Positions 8,692 to 18,082 of a DNA stretch of 64,000 nucleotides are shown in pieces (the stretch's first letter is position 1; every line of letters starts with the position of its first letter). The DNA lies in assembly GCF_016918785.1 (NCBI RefSeq), contig NZ_JAFFPT010000032.1, forward strand, positions 62,001-126,000, in the 5' to 3' direction. Position numbers and translations under genes: made by a program. This DNA is from Leptospira ainazelensis (GTDB taxonomy: Bacteria; Spirochaetota; Leptospiria; Leptospirales; Leptospiraceae). The notes beneath the pieces are model-generated. The model did not search any database. It worked only from the letters and a program-made list of their open reading frames with translations, and had not been told where the DNA came from.

Positions 8692-11073
8692 TTACTCGAT
8701 CGGAAGGGAAACAAAAAACTTGGTTCCGGAAGACGAGGTTTCAAAACGAATCCAACCGCCGTGGCTTTCGATAATTCTACGCGCGATGTCCAGACCGAGA
8801 CCGGAACCTTCTCCTTGAGCCTTTGTGGTAAAAAAAGGTTCGAAAATTCGATCCTGAACTTGCGGAGGAATCCCGGGCCCCGAATCGGAGACGACCACTT
8901 CCAATTCGTTTTCGCCGCTCCTACGAATCGTTATTTCAAGAACACCTCGAAAGGACATCGCTTGAACCGCGTTATAAATAAGATTTGTCCAAACGTGAAT
9001 CAGATCATCCGCATAACCCTGAATAGGCGGAACGTCCTCGTAGTTTTTCCGGATTTCCACTCCCGCCTTTAATTGATTTTGATAGATCGTAAGAACCGTT
9101 TCCAAACTTTCCGGAAGAATCACGGATGTTTTGATTCCTTCCGAACCGAAATGAGAGAATTTCCGAAGCGCGAAAACCACTTTCGAAGTTCGGTTCACCG
9201 ACATATCGATCAACTTGGAACTTTTCGCGGCCTGAATCTCCTGCATCGCGAAGTTTAAAAGAATCGGAACGTATTCTCCCGAGAATAGATTCGGGAATTC
9301 GTCTAACGCGTTTTCCAAACCGGATTCCACCAAATCCTGAGCGACCGAATGTGAGTTATCTATTTTTTTATCTTTGAGTTTTGTCTCGAGTATTTTGATT
9401 CTGGAACGGACTTCTTTCGGAGAAAGAATTTCCTGATTTCTTTTTCCTTTGTTCAAAAAAGCGAAAAGATCCTTTAAGACCGAAATATCCAAACTCTGAA
9501 TGATGTCGGAATGACGGGACAAACGATCGGTGGAATTTTCGAAATAATTCTGAATCGAATCGTTGGCCGCTTTGATAACCCCGATCGGATTGTTGATTTC
9601 GTGGGCGATCCCAGCGACTAACTGACCTAAGGCGGCCATCTTTTCCGAGACGATAAGCTGGTTCTGGGTTTTTTTTAAGTTCTGAAGAATTTCCTCCAAG
9701 TCCTGCTTCTGTTTTTCGATCAGCCCTTTTTGATCGGAGATTTCCTTATTCAATCTTCTTAAAGCTTCGGCTTCTTTTTTTTCGGAGATATCCTTTACGA
9801 GATTGATTATACAAAGTTTCCCGCTGATTTCAGCGAACATACTGTAACATTCTGCGTGGATGACTCTTCCATCCTTGGCTTGTAGAATCAATTCCTGATC
9901 CAAAAGGATTTTTTCCCGACTCAGTCTTTCCAAATAATCCTTTCTTACGTTCGGATCCGGCCAAATGTTCAACTCGGTGCTCGTTCTGCCGATCGACTCT
10001 TCTCTGGAATAACCGAAAAGAGCCACAAAGCTGTCGTTGACTTCGATATATCGCCCCTCTTCCACCGTCGATATCGTCGTTGAAATCGGACTCAAAGTAA
10101 ACACTTTGGAATAAATTTCTTGAGTAGGGCGTAACGCTTCTTCGGCTAAATATTTTTCAGTGATATCCTGAGCCGTCCCGAACGCAATAAACGAATTTAA
10201 GAATCTACCGCTCACTGCAAGAAAACGTTTTTTATCGTCGGTCCTTTTGATTTGATAAACGAACTCCACCGTATAATTCGGATCTTCCTTATGAGTTAAA
10301 CTTTCGGCGAGAATCGTGAGAAGTTTTGTTTTATCTTCTTCCACAACGTAAGTATTTAAAAAAGAGGAAAAGGAAATGTATATAGATTCGGTCGCATTTT
10401 GATCCCCCAAAAGGAATTGATACTCCTTTGTGAGAGTAAGTTCCAAGGTGTGAGTATTTAAACTCCAACCACCCAATTTCGCATAACGTTGAATTTCCGA
10501 AAGTTCCTTTTTGACTTTGCCGAAGCCGAGCAATGTATATCTCATCAATATCGCTACGAGAATAAACGCGGAAATTTCCCCCATAAGAACGGACCAAGGC
10601 CCTTTTGGACTCTCGACCGGACGAATGATCCCGTTCTGAATCAGATATTCGCTGAAAACCGCCAGGGAAATCGAAAGAGTTGCGTAGAAATAAACCGCCC
10701 TCGTTCCTAAAAGAAGCGCGGAGATTAAAATTAAAACAAGACTAAAAGGAAATACGACCGTTTGAGTAGCGCCTTCCCGAAACATAATTCCGAAAGTGGC
10801 CAACCATTCGATTCCGATCATGATATGAGCGGCGAGTAAAATTCTTCCCGTCTTCGCTATTAGGTGACATACTAAAACCGCGAGTGGAATGAGATAGGCT
10901 GCGATATAAATCGACTTCGGTTTTTCCGCGAGAATGGGATGAAGAATCCGATAACTCAGAGCCGTCGCCAAACAAGCGATCATGATTCCGTACATCAGCC
11001 GAACGGAAAAATCTTTCTCCGCATCCGAAAAGACCGGCCGTCTTAAAAAGGAAGGTATATTAAAACGAATCAT
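8692..11073 (-). CDS. Membrane PAS sensor histidine kinase
   Basis: This inner-membrane sensor kinase phosphorylates an unidentified response regulator. About six hydrophobic segments fill residues 25-190. PAS domains follow at about 200-310 and 320-440, the second ending in the PAC-like segment INLVKDISEKKEAE. A coiled coil leads to the dimerisation region with phospho-acceptor His491 in LVAGIAHEINNPIGV. The ATPase domain shows the N box (WTNLIYNAVQAM), G1 (SDSGPGIP) and G2 (GSGLGLDIARRI). An unusually long insert separates the His region from the N box; the same arrangement occurs in the kinase at 24821-28324. No receiver is attached, and no regulator gene is adjacent. Confidence 0.9.
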   Translation of the reverse strand: MIRFNIPSFLRRPVFSDAEKDFSVRLMYGIMIACLATALSYRILHPILAEKPKSIYIAAYLIPLAVLVCHLIAKTGRILLAAHIMIGIEWLATFGIMFREGATQTVVFPFSLVLILISALLLGTRAVYFYATLSISLAVFSEYLIQNGIIRPVESPKGPWSVLMGEISAFILVAILMRYTLLGFGKVKKELSEIQRYAKLGGWSLNTHTLELTLTKEYQFLLGDQNATESIYISFSSFLNTYVVEEDKTKLLTILAESLTHKEDPNYTVEFVYQIKRTDDKKRFLAVSGRFLNSFIAFGTAQDITEKYLAEEALRPTQEIYSKVFTLSPISTTISTVEEGRYIEVNDSFVALFGYSREESIGRTSTELNIWPDPNVRKDYLERLSREKILLDQELILQAKDGRVIHAECYSMFAEISGKLCIINLVKDISEKKEAEALRRLNKEISDQKGLIEKQKQDLEEILQNLKKTQNQLIVSEKMAALGQLVAGIAHEINNPIGVIKAANDSIQNYFENSTDRLSRHSDIIQSLDISVLKDLFAFLNKGKRNQEILSPKEVRSRIKILETKLKDKKIDNSHSVAQDLVESGLENALDEFPNLFSGEYVPILLNFAMQEIQAAKSSKLIDMSVNRTSKVVFALRKFSHFGSEGIKTSVILPESLETVLTIYQNQLKAGVEIRKNYEDVPPIQGYADDLIHVWTNLIYNAVQAMSFRGVLEITIRRSGENELEVVVSDSGPGIPPQVQDRIFEPFFTTKAQGEGSGLGLDIARRIIESHGGWIRFETSSSGTKFFVSLPIE

Positions 11074-11556
11074 AATTTTAGTGGAATTCGGGGCGCCATT
11101 TTTATCTAGAATCGTTTAAAGGCAAAGCTTGATTTCATTGGAAATTATTTTTTTTAGGATATCCTTTAATTTTCGAAAGTAAATTCGATTTTTTGAATAT
11201 TCTTACCTAAATTTGCGGATCCATTTTATCGCGGATGTTACGGTGGATTGGTGGGAAAACCGGGATCCTGGCAGGAATATTTTTCGGTTATCCGATTCAA
11301 AAAGATTTCTACGCGGGTTAGGACGTAATACAACTTGATTTTGACATAAATCGAACAAAAAGGAATCAAAAAAATCAGGACGGAACCGGATAGAAATCGT
11401 ATCTTAGAAATCCTTTCCCGTCTATCCGAGACTTATTAAAACAAAGAGTCTTGGATAAGATGAAGATTAATTTTCATTTGACTTGGATTTTTTTCTCCCG
11501 TTTATAGAATCCTCGATACTTTATACTGGCGTTCTCATCCGTCAAAATCTACATAT
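11074..11556 (+). promoter_or_regulatory. Divergent kinase promoter region with sigma-70-like promoter
   Basis: This is a gene-free, AT-rich space between two divergent kinase genes. The clearest signal is TTGACT (11478-11483), a 17-base spacer, then TTTATA (11501-11506), about 50 bases before the hybrid kinase ATG. I could not pick a clear promoter for the minus-strand kinase, nor any repeat. Confidence 0.55.
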
Positions 11557-14500
11557 ATGCCAAATTTTCTGGAACACGAACTCCATCGATGGATTCAAAA
11601 AGATTCCGCGCTCTTTGACTGGATTCAAAATCGAGCGTTAGACGGTTTGTGGATTTTAGATTTGGAATTCCGAAAAACTTTTTGGTGTGACAAAAGATTT
11701 TTAAGAACGCTGGGTTTTGACAAAGCGATCGAAAATCCCGCCGCAATTTTAACCGAGGAAACTATCCGGAAAATTCCGGAAATCGTGTCTGCGATAGAGA
11801 AAAATAAATCCGCGGACAACGAAGAGTATTTCTCCTTTCACTCCAAAGAGAAAGGCTTAGTATTTAAGAACCGTCTAAAGATCGTATATAACGATAGCGG
11901 AGTCGCCTATCGTTTATTAGGTGGAATTGATCTTTCGGAAGAGATTCAAAACTCTGAGAATTCTAAAAATCTGCACGGTTACTTTCGATCGATTTTAGAC
12001 GCCCTCCCCGCTCTCATCGGTTACTGGGATACCAATCTTATAAACAGATTTGCAAATCAGGCTTACCTTGAATGGTTTGGAATTTTGCCGCAGCAGATTT
12101 CAGGAAAACATATCAGAGAAGTATTAGGGGATTCTCTTTATAAAAAAAATCTTCCTTACATCGAAAAGGTTCTCCAAGGAGAAGCCCAGAGTTTTGAAAG
12201 AAAAATCCCGATGCCGGACGGTAAATCCGCTAAGGATACGATCGCTCATTACATTCCCGATCTAAAAGACGGCAGACTCTGCGGCTTTTTTGTAATTGTA
12301 AACGACATCACTTCGATCAAACAAACGACCGAACTTTTGCAAAAAAGCGAAATCGAACTGAATACTTTGTTAGAATCTCTTCCAATCGGCGTAACCTTAT
12401 TAAATCATAATCACGAAGTGGTCAAAATCAATCCGGCATTGGAACGAATACTTTTACTCAGCGGCGAAAACCTGACAAAGGGGTATTATAAAAATAGAAT
12501 ATACTACAAAGCTGACGGATCGCGTTATACCCAGGCCGAACTTCCGAGTTATAGGGCAAGAACTAAAAAAGACGTAATCAAAGACGAAATCGTAGGAATT
12601 CAAATCGAGGACGAATCGGTTATCTGGACAAAGGTGACGGCAATACCTTTAGATCTCCCGGATTACTCGGTGATGATCCTTACTTACGACATCACTGAAA
12701 GCAAGAATTTTGAAAGCGAGTTGATCAAAGCAAAGGGACTTTTAGAACAAACCAGCAGACTCGTTCGAATCGGAGCCTGGGACGCAGACTTAAAAACGGG
12801 AATCGGCACTTGGTCGGCGGTCACAAAAGAGATGCACGAGGTACCGCCGGATTTTATTCCTACGATGGAGAACGGACTCCAATTCGTAAAAGAAGGTGAA
12901 AGTAGAACCAAAATCAGCGAAGCGATTCAAAAACTCGTCACGGAAGGAATTCCTTACGACGTTGAAATGCAACTTGTAACCGCAAAAGGGAACGAACTCT
13001 GGGTGCGTTCCGTCGCCAACGGGGAATTTGAAAACGAAGTTTGTACGAGAATCTACGGCGCGTTATACGATATCGACGAAAGAAAAAAAACCGAGATCGC
13101 ACTCTTTAAAGAAAGGTCGAGACTATTAGCTTTCGTCGAACACGCACCGGCGGCGGTTGCGATGCTCGACACAGAAATCAGATACATCGCCGTGAGCGAA
13201 AGATGGCTCGCAGAATACCATCTTCAAGGAAGAGATATCCTCGGCTTATCACACTACGAGGTATTTCCAAATATATCTCAAGAATGGAAAGAAACGCATC
13301 AGAGATGTCTTTCCGGAGAGGTTCTCAAAAACGATGAGGACGTATGGAGACCGGCGGGTTGGGATCAGGATCAATATCTGAGATGGGAGGTCCGGCCTTG
13401 GTATCAATTGGATGGAACGATCGGCGGGATCATGATGTTCACGCAGGATATCACCGAAAGCTGCATACAAAGGGAAGAACTCAAAAAAGCTAAGGTGGTC
13501 GCGGAAAGGGCAAGCAGCGCAAAATCCGAATTTTTAGCGAATATGAGTCACGAAATTAGAACTCCCCTCAACGGAATCATCGGATTTACTGACTTATTAC
13601 TCAGAACAAACTTGGACGCGACCCAACACCAATATATGATGACAGTCTATCAATCGGCGGGATCGTTACTCGACGTCATCAATGATATATTAGATTTTTC
13701 TAAAATTGAAGCGGGAAAATTGGAACTTTCCCCTGAAATGATCGACATTTGGGAATTGGGAAGTCAAGTCGTAAACACGATCAAGTTTCAGGCTCATAAA
13801 AAGAATTTAGAATTGCTCGTGAACATATCGCCTTCGGTTCCGAAGTTCGTAAACACGGACAATATTCGATTAAAACAGATCCTCGTAAATCTTTTCAGTA
13901 ACGCGATCAAATTCACCGAAGAAGGAGAAATCGAATTTAAAATCGAAGTTCTCAAGGAAATATCCAAAACCGAATCCTTGATTCGATTTTCAGTCCGTGA
14001 TACCGGAATCGGAATCGCAAAGGAAAATCAGAGGAAAATTTTCGACGCATTTTCCCAGGAAGACGCTTCCACAACTAGAAGGTTCGGCGGAACGGGTTTG
14101 GGTCTTACCATCTCCAATCAAATTCTTGCGATGATGAAAAGTAAATTGGAATTGGAAAGTAACATCGGAACCGGAAGTATATTTTTTTTCGACCTCAAGA
14201 TGGAAAATCTGGAATCGGATCAGACGCAAAGATGGCCGCGATTCGAAACCGTAAAAAATATATTGATCGTGGACGATAACGATACCAACCTTAAAATTTT
14301 GGAGGAAATGTTAAATTTATCTAATATTCCCTGCGAACTCGCAAAAAGCGGAACGGAGGCGATCGAAAAAATCGCTTCGGGAAGCAGATACGATTTTATC
14401 TTGCTGGATTATCACATGCCGTTGATGGACGGAATGGAAACCGCAAAAATCATTCGTCAAAAACTCAAAGTTCCCGCCGAAGAACAACCGATCATCCTAC

Positions 14501-15057
14501 TGAGTAGCGCCTCCGACGATTCGGACACGATCGAAGAATCTCAAAAGGTCGAAATTCAAGAAGTGATCACAAAGCCGGTTTATATCCGCGAATTCTATGA
14601 TTTGATCGGAAGAAACCAAATTCTTAAAAAACCTCGGATGCGAAAAAACGAAATCAAAACTGGAGAAACTACCCCTGCGATTCGAAAAGCCGTAAAAATA
14701 TTGATAGCTGAGGACAATCCGGTCAACATGCTTCTCACAAAAAGTATCATCGCGAGAATTATCCCCGCTGCAAAGATCATCGAAGCCGGCAACGGACTCG
14801 AAGCAGTGGAACAAAATTTAAAGTCGATACCGGATTTGATTTTTATGGACATCCAGATGCCGGATATGAACGGATACGAAGCGACGATCGCGATTCGAGG
14901 TTTGGAAATCGAAAGAAGAGTTCCGATCATCGCACTCACTGCGGGAATCGTATCCGGAGAAAGGGAAAAGTGTATCGAAGCTGGAATGGACGACTACGTA
15001 AGCAAACCCGCGATACAAGCGGATTTTACAAAAGTCATCCTGAAATGGCTGGCTTAG
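11557..15057 (+). CDS. Hybrid histidine kinase, multi-PAS with two receivers
   Basis: This is a soluble phosphorelay sensor, since no membrane segment is seen. Roughly five PAS-type units fill residues 10-640 (recognisable starts near 140, 265, 395 and 520). The dimerisation domain has phospho-acceptor His665 in LANMSHEIRTPLNGIIGF. The ATPase domain has NLFSNAIKFT, RDTGIGI and GGTGLGLTIS. Receiver 1 (about 900-1020) has phospho-acceptor Asp951 in ILLDYHMP. Receiver 2 (about 1045-1165) has Asp1098 in IFMDIQMPDMNGYEA. No Hpt domain is fused, so a separate phosphotransfer partner is expected. A sigma-70-like promoter lies about 50 bases upstream; no clear ribosome-binding site precedes the ATG. 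Confidence 0.93.
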   Translation: MPNFLEHELHRWIQKDSALFDWIQNRALDGLWILDLEFRKTFWCDKRFLRTLGFDKAIENPAAILTEETIRKIPEIVSAIEKNKSADNEEYFSFHSKEKGLVFKNRLKIVYNDSGVAYRLLGGIDLSEEIQNSENSKNLHGYFRSILDALPALIGYWDTNLINRFANQAYLEWFGILPQQISGKHIREVLGDSLYKKNLPYIEKVLQGEAQSFERKIPMPDGKSAKDTIAHYIPDLKDGRLCGFFVIVNDITSIKQTTELLQKSEIELNTLLESLPIGVTLLNHNHEVVKINPALERILLLSGENLTKGYYKNRIYYKADGSRYTQAELPSYRARTKKDVIKDEIVGIQIEDESVIWTKVTAIPLDLPDYSVMILTYDITESKNFESELIKAKGLLEQTSRLVRIGAWDADLKTGIGTWSAVTKEMHEVPPDFIPTMENGLQFVKEGESRTKISEAIQKLVTEGIPYDVEMQLVTAKGNELWVRSVANGEFENEVCTRIYGALYDIDERKKTEIALFKERSRLLAFVEHAPAAVAMLDTEIRYIAVSERWLAEYHLQGRDILGLSHYEVFPNISQEWKETHQRCLSGEVLKNDEDVWRPAGWDQDQYLRWEVRPWYQLDGTIGGIMMFTQDITESCIQREELKKAKVVAERASSAKSEFLANMSHEIRTPLNGIIGFTDLLLRTNLDATQHQYMMTVYQSAGSLLDVINDILDFSKIEAGKLELSPEMIDIWELGSQVVNTIKFQAHKKNLELLVNISPSVPKFVNTDNIRLKQILVNLFSNAIKFTEEGEIEFKIEVLKEISKTESLIRFSVRDTGIGIAKENQRKIFDAFSQEDASTTRRFGGTGLGLTISNQILAMMKSKLELESNIGTGSIFFFDLKMENLESDQTQRWPRFETVKNILIVDDNDTNLKILEEMLNLSNIPCELAKSGTEAIEKIASGSRYDFILLDYHMPLMDGMETAKIIRQKLKVPAEEQPIILLSSASDDSDTIEESQKVEIQEVITKPVYIREFYDLIGRNQILKKPRMRKNEIKTGETTPAIRKAVKILIAEDNPVNMLLTKSIIARIIPAAKIIEAGNGLEAVEQNLKSIPDLIFMDIQMPDMNGYEATIAIRGLEIERRVPIIALTAGIVSGEREKCIEAGMDDYVSKPAIQADFTKVILKWLA

Positions 15058-15076
15058 AAAACAGGAAAAATAATAA

Positions 15077-15586
15077 TTAAGAATTTTCGAATATTCTTTT
15101 TTTGGAAATCGTTCTAAGACCTTTGATGATGGATTTCCATTCCGGAATTCCGAGATTTTGAACGACGTGATCGTGAGCCTCTTTCCAAACGGGATAAGCA
15201 ATTCGAAGGGTTTCCCAACCTTTTTCCGTAAGCGCCACCTTTCTCGCCCTTTTATTCTCCGATGGAATGTCTTTGACGTAACCTAACGTTTCCAAGGGGT
15301 CCAAATTTCGAAGAAGAGTGGTTCGATCCAAAACAAGGAGTTCAGCCATAGGGGCTAATTCCATACCTTCAGTTGTTCCCAAAGTCATAAGAATGTTAAA
15401 ACGAGCCGATGTCAGACCGACGGGATCCAAGACGTGATCAAAGTATTGAGCGATGGCCCGGGACGCCCTTTTCAAATTGAAGTTGAGACATCCCAGACCT
15501 ACGGTCAAAAGTTCGTCGCGGGTCGGATTTAAAGATTCTTTCTTTGAACTCTTTTTCAAAACCGTCGATTCCGCCTTCTTGACCAT
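15077..15586 (-). CDS. MarR-family transcriptional regulator
   Basis: This is a winged-helix repressor of the MarR group. The helix-turn-helix lies near residues 75-115 (MELAPMAELLVLDRTTLLRN), followed by the wing (LGYVKDIPSENKRARKVALT). At 169 aa it is slightly longer than usual because of a Lys/Ser-rich N-terminal extension. It is the second gene of an operon: it begins 19 bases after the stop of the thioesterase gene. The double palindrome upstream of that gene is the obvious candidate operator, giving autoregulation. The ligand is probably an acyl or aromatic compound, judging only from the neighbour. Confidence 0.88.
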   Translation of the reverse strand: MVKKAESTVLKKSSKKESLNPTRDELLTVGLGCLNFNLKRASRAIAQYFDHVLDPVGLTSARFNILMTLGTTEGMELAPMAELLVLDRTTLLRNLDPLETLGYVKDIPSENKRARKVALTEKGWETLRIAYPVWKEAHDHVVQNLGIPEWKSIIKGLRTISKKRIFENS

Positions 15587-15605
15587 AAAATTCTCCGAAA
15601 TAAAT

Positions 15606-16136
15606 TTAAACGAGAACGGCTTCCAATCCCGGAGCCATAGTCCGCCTCATCTCACGAACACGCTCTTCAAAATTTCCGCTTTGTAAACCGGAATCCGTAT
15701 AGAGAACCGAATCAAAAAACCGAGTCAACTCCTCTCCATGCCGGGTCGGCCTTCCTCTTTTAAGATCGATAAAAGCAAAATCAATCCATATCAAAGCCTT
15801 TAATTTTTTTCCGGCTTGATCATACATCAAATCTTCGTTTCGAATGCCTCCGTCGCTCCTCGAAACCAATCTTGTAACGATATGAACGAGATCGTTTTGT
15901 TTCGCCGGTTCGATATAAGCGATTTGAGTCCGAGTCACGACCCAGGATTTCCCTTCTCTTGACGAATGTTCGAACAAATCGAATCCGTAAGAATCTCTCA
16001 GGTGATCTTCCCTCGCTTCTAAGAAGTAATCCATATAACGAGCGTTGTTGAGGTGCCCGAAAGGATCACAATCCTGAAAACGGATTCGATAAAGCCCGGA
16101 AGGAGATAATTCAGTTTTTTCCAATGTAGAAAGCAT
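15606..16136 (-). CDS. Hot-dog acyl-CoA thioesterase (4HBT type)
   Basis: This is predicted to hydrolyse an acyl- or hydroxyacyl-CoA thioester in the cytoplasm. The hot-dog signature is seen at YRIRFQDCDPFGHLNNARYM, where the Asp before the Gly-His-Leu-Asn matches the 4HBT active-site region. The central helix continues as DYFLEAREDHL. The frame is open for 21 more codons upstream, but GGAGG five bases before this ATG fixes the start, and the upstream part covers the operator. The product is 176 aa. It is co-transcribed with the MarR gene. The substrate cannot be deduced. Confidence 0.85.
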   Translation of the reverse strand: MLSTLEKTELSPSGLYRIRFQDCDPFGHLNNARYMDYFLEAREDHLRDSYGFDLFEHSSREGKSWVVTRTQIAYIEPAKQNDLVHIVTRLVSRSDGGIRNEDLMYDQAGKKLKALIWIDFAFIDLKRGRPTRHGEELTRFFDSVLYTDSGLQSGNFEERVREMRRTMAPGLEAVLV

Positions 16137-16167
16137 AAAAGCCTCCAAAACTTTTCTGTGCATATAC

Positions 16168-16189
16168 ATACATGTATTCACACATGTGT
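16168..16189 (-). promoter_or_regulatory. Double palindromic operator of the thioesterase-marR operon
   Basis: Two perfect 10-bp palindromes, ATACATGTAT (16168-16177) and ACACATGTGT (16180-16189), sit with their centres 12 bp apart, about 30-50 bases before the thioesterase ATG. Their place upstream of an operon that encodes a MarR protein makes them its likely binding sites. Confidence 0.65.
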
Positions 16190-16403
16190 ATTTGCACACA
16201 ATGGTAAAATCCTGTCAACCGGTTTTTGAAAAACTCAAAAACCTACGGGAGAATTCATTCTTTAGGCTGAAGAATATGAGCCTTGATTCCTGTTTTTTAG
16301 CCATTTTACGACGAAATCGTTTGTCGGAACAAGGATATAGGGACGCAAAAAAAAGGTTTCCATCGGATTTGAACTCAAAAAACGAACCGGTTTTAAGAAC
16401 TAA

Positions 16404-16805
16404 ACTGTAACTTACAAAGGACCGAGAGCCGATCCGAGTAAAATTGAACTGAAAGAAACTCTTACACACGGATTATTCAGCGGAATGAGTTTGATGCCCC
16501 TACTCCCTCACATTTCCGATACCGGTGAAAATTTGGAATTTATGTTCCGGACGTTTCGCGACACGGGTATCAAATATATTTTTCCCGCGAGCCTTACTCT
16601 TTTTGGCGGAGAATATTCTTCCGATAACAAATCCCTATTCTTCAAAACGATCGAAAAAGAATTTCCCCGTCTGATCGACAAATATAGAAAATTCTTTTCT
16701 CAGGGATATGAACTGCCGGCGTATTACCAAACCGCGCTCAGAGAAAAAACAAACGAGTTGTGCGCGAAATACGGATTACAAAAAGGAATCTTCAAACTCA
16801 ATTAA
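16404..16805 (+). pseudogene. C-terminal remnant of a radical SAM (SPL-like) protein
   Basis: The frame is open from just after a stop at 16401 to the stop at 16805. It reads through a segment resembling the C-terminal barrel of radical SAM proteins of the SPL-like group: GLFSGMSLMPLLPHISDTGE, then FRDTGIKYIFPASLTLFG and a tail with FPRLIDKYRKFF. An ATG inside at 16485 would give 106 aa. The N-terminal part, including the iron-sulphur CxxxCxxC motif, is missing because the thioesterase operon and its promoter occupy the upstream DNA. This is best read as a deletion remnant; expression of a short protein cannot be excluded. Confidence 0.65.
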
Positions 16806-16888
16806 AACTCCTTTCCATTTTTAGGATGTGTAAACCGGAGAACTAACATCTTCTTGACGAAAGTAAAATATAGAATCCGATCGTAGAT

Positions 16889-17719
16889 ATGCCCGAACTG
16901 CCGGATCTGGTGATCATTCAAGAAAGACTTATCCCGGAATTGATCGATCGAAAAATAAAATCCATCGAGATCATAGATCCGATCGTCGTCCGCGATCTTA
17001 CCGGAGGCGCGATTGAAAGTTTTTTTCAGGGCGAGGTTTTTCGGAAAATAGAAAGAAACGGCCCCTTTCTCAATTTCGTATTCGAAAAAATGAATATTGT
17101 GATTCATCCGATGTTGTCGGGCAGATTTTCCTTGGATCCGAAATACAAACGAAAGGATCTTTGTGTTAGAATCTTTACGGACGGACCGGTCCTGAATTAT
17201 ATGGACGACACAAGAATGGGAAAGGTTTATTTTCTCAAGCCCGAAGAATTGGGGCAAATCCCGAAATACAAAGAACAGGGAGTCGATCTTCTTTCGGAAG
17301 AATTCACCGAATCTCTCTTTCTAAAACTGATGGATAAAAGCCGAAAACAAACGAGGGTCTTTTTGATGGATCAGACCAAACTGAGCGCATTAGGAAATGC
17401 TTATGCGGACGAGATTCTTTTTGCCGCGAAGATTCACCCAAAAACTCCGTGTAACCAACTCTCTCCCGAAGACAAATCCTTACTCTATAAAAGTATCAAA
17501 GAAGTTCTTTCCACTTCGATCGATTTTATCCGAAAAAAAAACGCTCCCTTGGAAGTAAAGGTAAGGGAACACGTCAAAGTCAGAAATCGAAAAAACGAAC
17601 CCTGCCCCGTCTGCGGAACTACGATCCGCAGGGCGAACGTGTTAGGTTACGATTCCTTTTTTTGTCCGAACTGTCAGAAGGCAAAGGGACAACAGTTTAT
17701 CGATTGGGGGAATCAGTAA
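16889..17719 (+). CDS. Fpg/Nei-family DNA glycosylase
   Basis: This base-excision repair enzyme removes oxidised bases and cleaves the abasic site. After removal of Met the protein begins PELPDL, giving the catalytic Pro and the Glu next to it. The helix-two-turn-helix contains QTKLSALGNAYADEILF, with the conserved Asn and the Glu after Asp. The C-terminal zinc finger is seen as CPVCGTTIRR ... YFCPNC-type (here SFFCPNCQ), with the conserved Arg in its hairpin. Length (276 aa) is typical. Fpg versus Nei specificity is not separable by eye. It follows the radical SAM remnant and stands alone. Confidence 0.9.
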   Translation: MPELPDLVIIQERLIPELIDRKIKSIEIIDPIVVRDLTGGAIESFFQGEVFRKIERNGPFLNFVFEKMNIVIHPMLSGRFSLDPKYKRKDLCVRIFTDGPVLNYMDDTRMGKVYFLKPEELGQIPKYKEQGVDLLSEEFTESLFLKLMDKSRKQTRVFLMDQTKLSALGNAYADEILFAAKIHPKTPCNQLSPEDKSLLYKSIKEVLSTSIDFIRKKNAPLEVKVREHVKVRNRKNEPCPVCGTTIRRANVLGYDSFFCPNCQKAKGQQFIDWGNQ

Positions 17720-17741
17720 GAATTCTTCCGAAACCTTAAAA

Positions 17742-17890
17742 TGTGGGAACTCCAATAAAATTTATCGACAAGAAACTTTGTAGAAAGTTCAAAAACTGCC
17801 GAAGAGACGGAATGTGTGGGAACTCCATCGTTTTCATTACAATTTTAACAGAATATTCTAAACGATGAATTTTTCTGTTTCGGAAAAAAT
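17742..17890 (+). repeat. Dispersed repeat family B, copy 1
   Basis: Three landmarks keep their order and spacing in this copy and in those at 46220-46373 (minus) and 59160-59309. They are TGTGGGAACTCCAATAAA at 17742, TGTGGGAACTCC 73 bases later, and GTTTCGGA 62 bases after that. Sequence between landmarks is diverged. It fills part of the gap to the next gene; no supported gene lies in this gap. Confidence 0.6.
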
Positions 17891-18082
17891 TTTAAGAAGA
17901 GTCCTTTGAAAAAGTTCGGAAGTTTTTTTTGAAAACCAAATCCAGTCAAAACTCAAACTTGTCCCTACAAAGTATCAACGTAAAATTTTAATTGCAGAGG
18001 ATAACGGCCCCAAAGCCACACCCGATACGATCTACGATCGATCTACCTTGAAAAGAGTCTCCAAAAAGAGAATAGAAAATCC

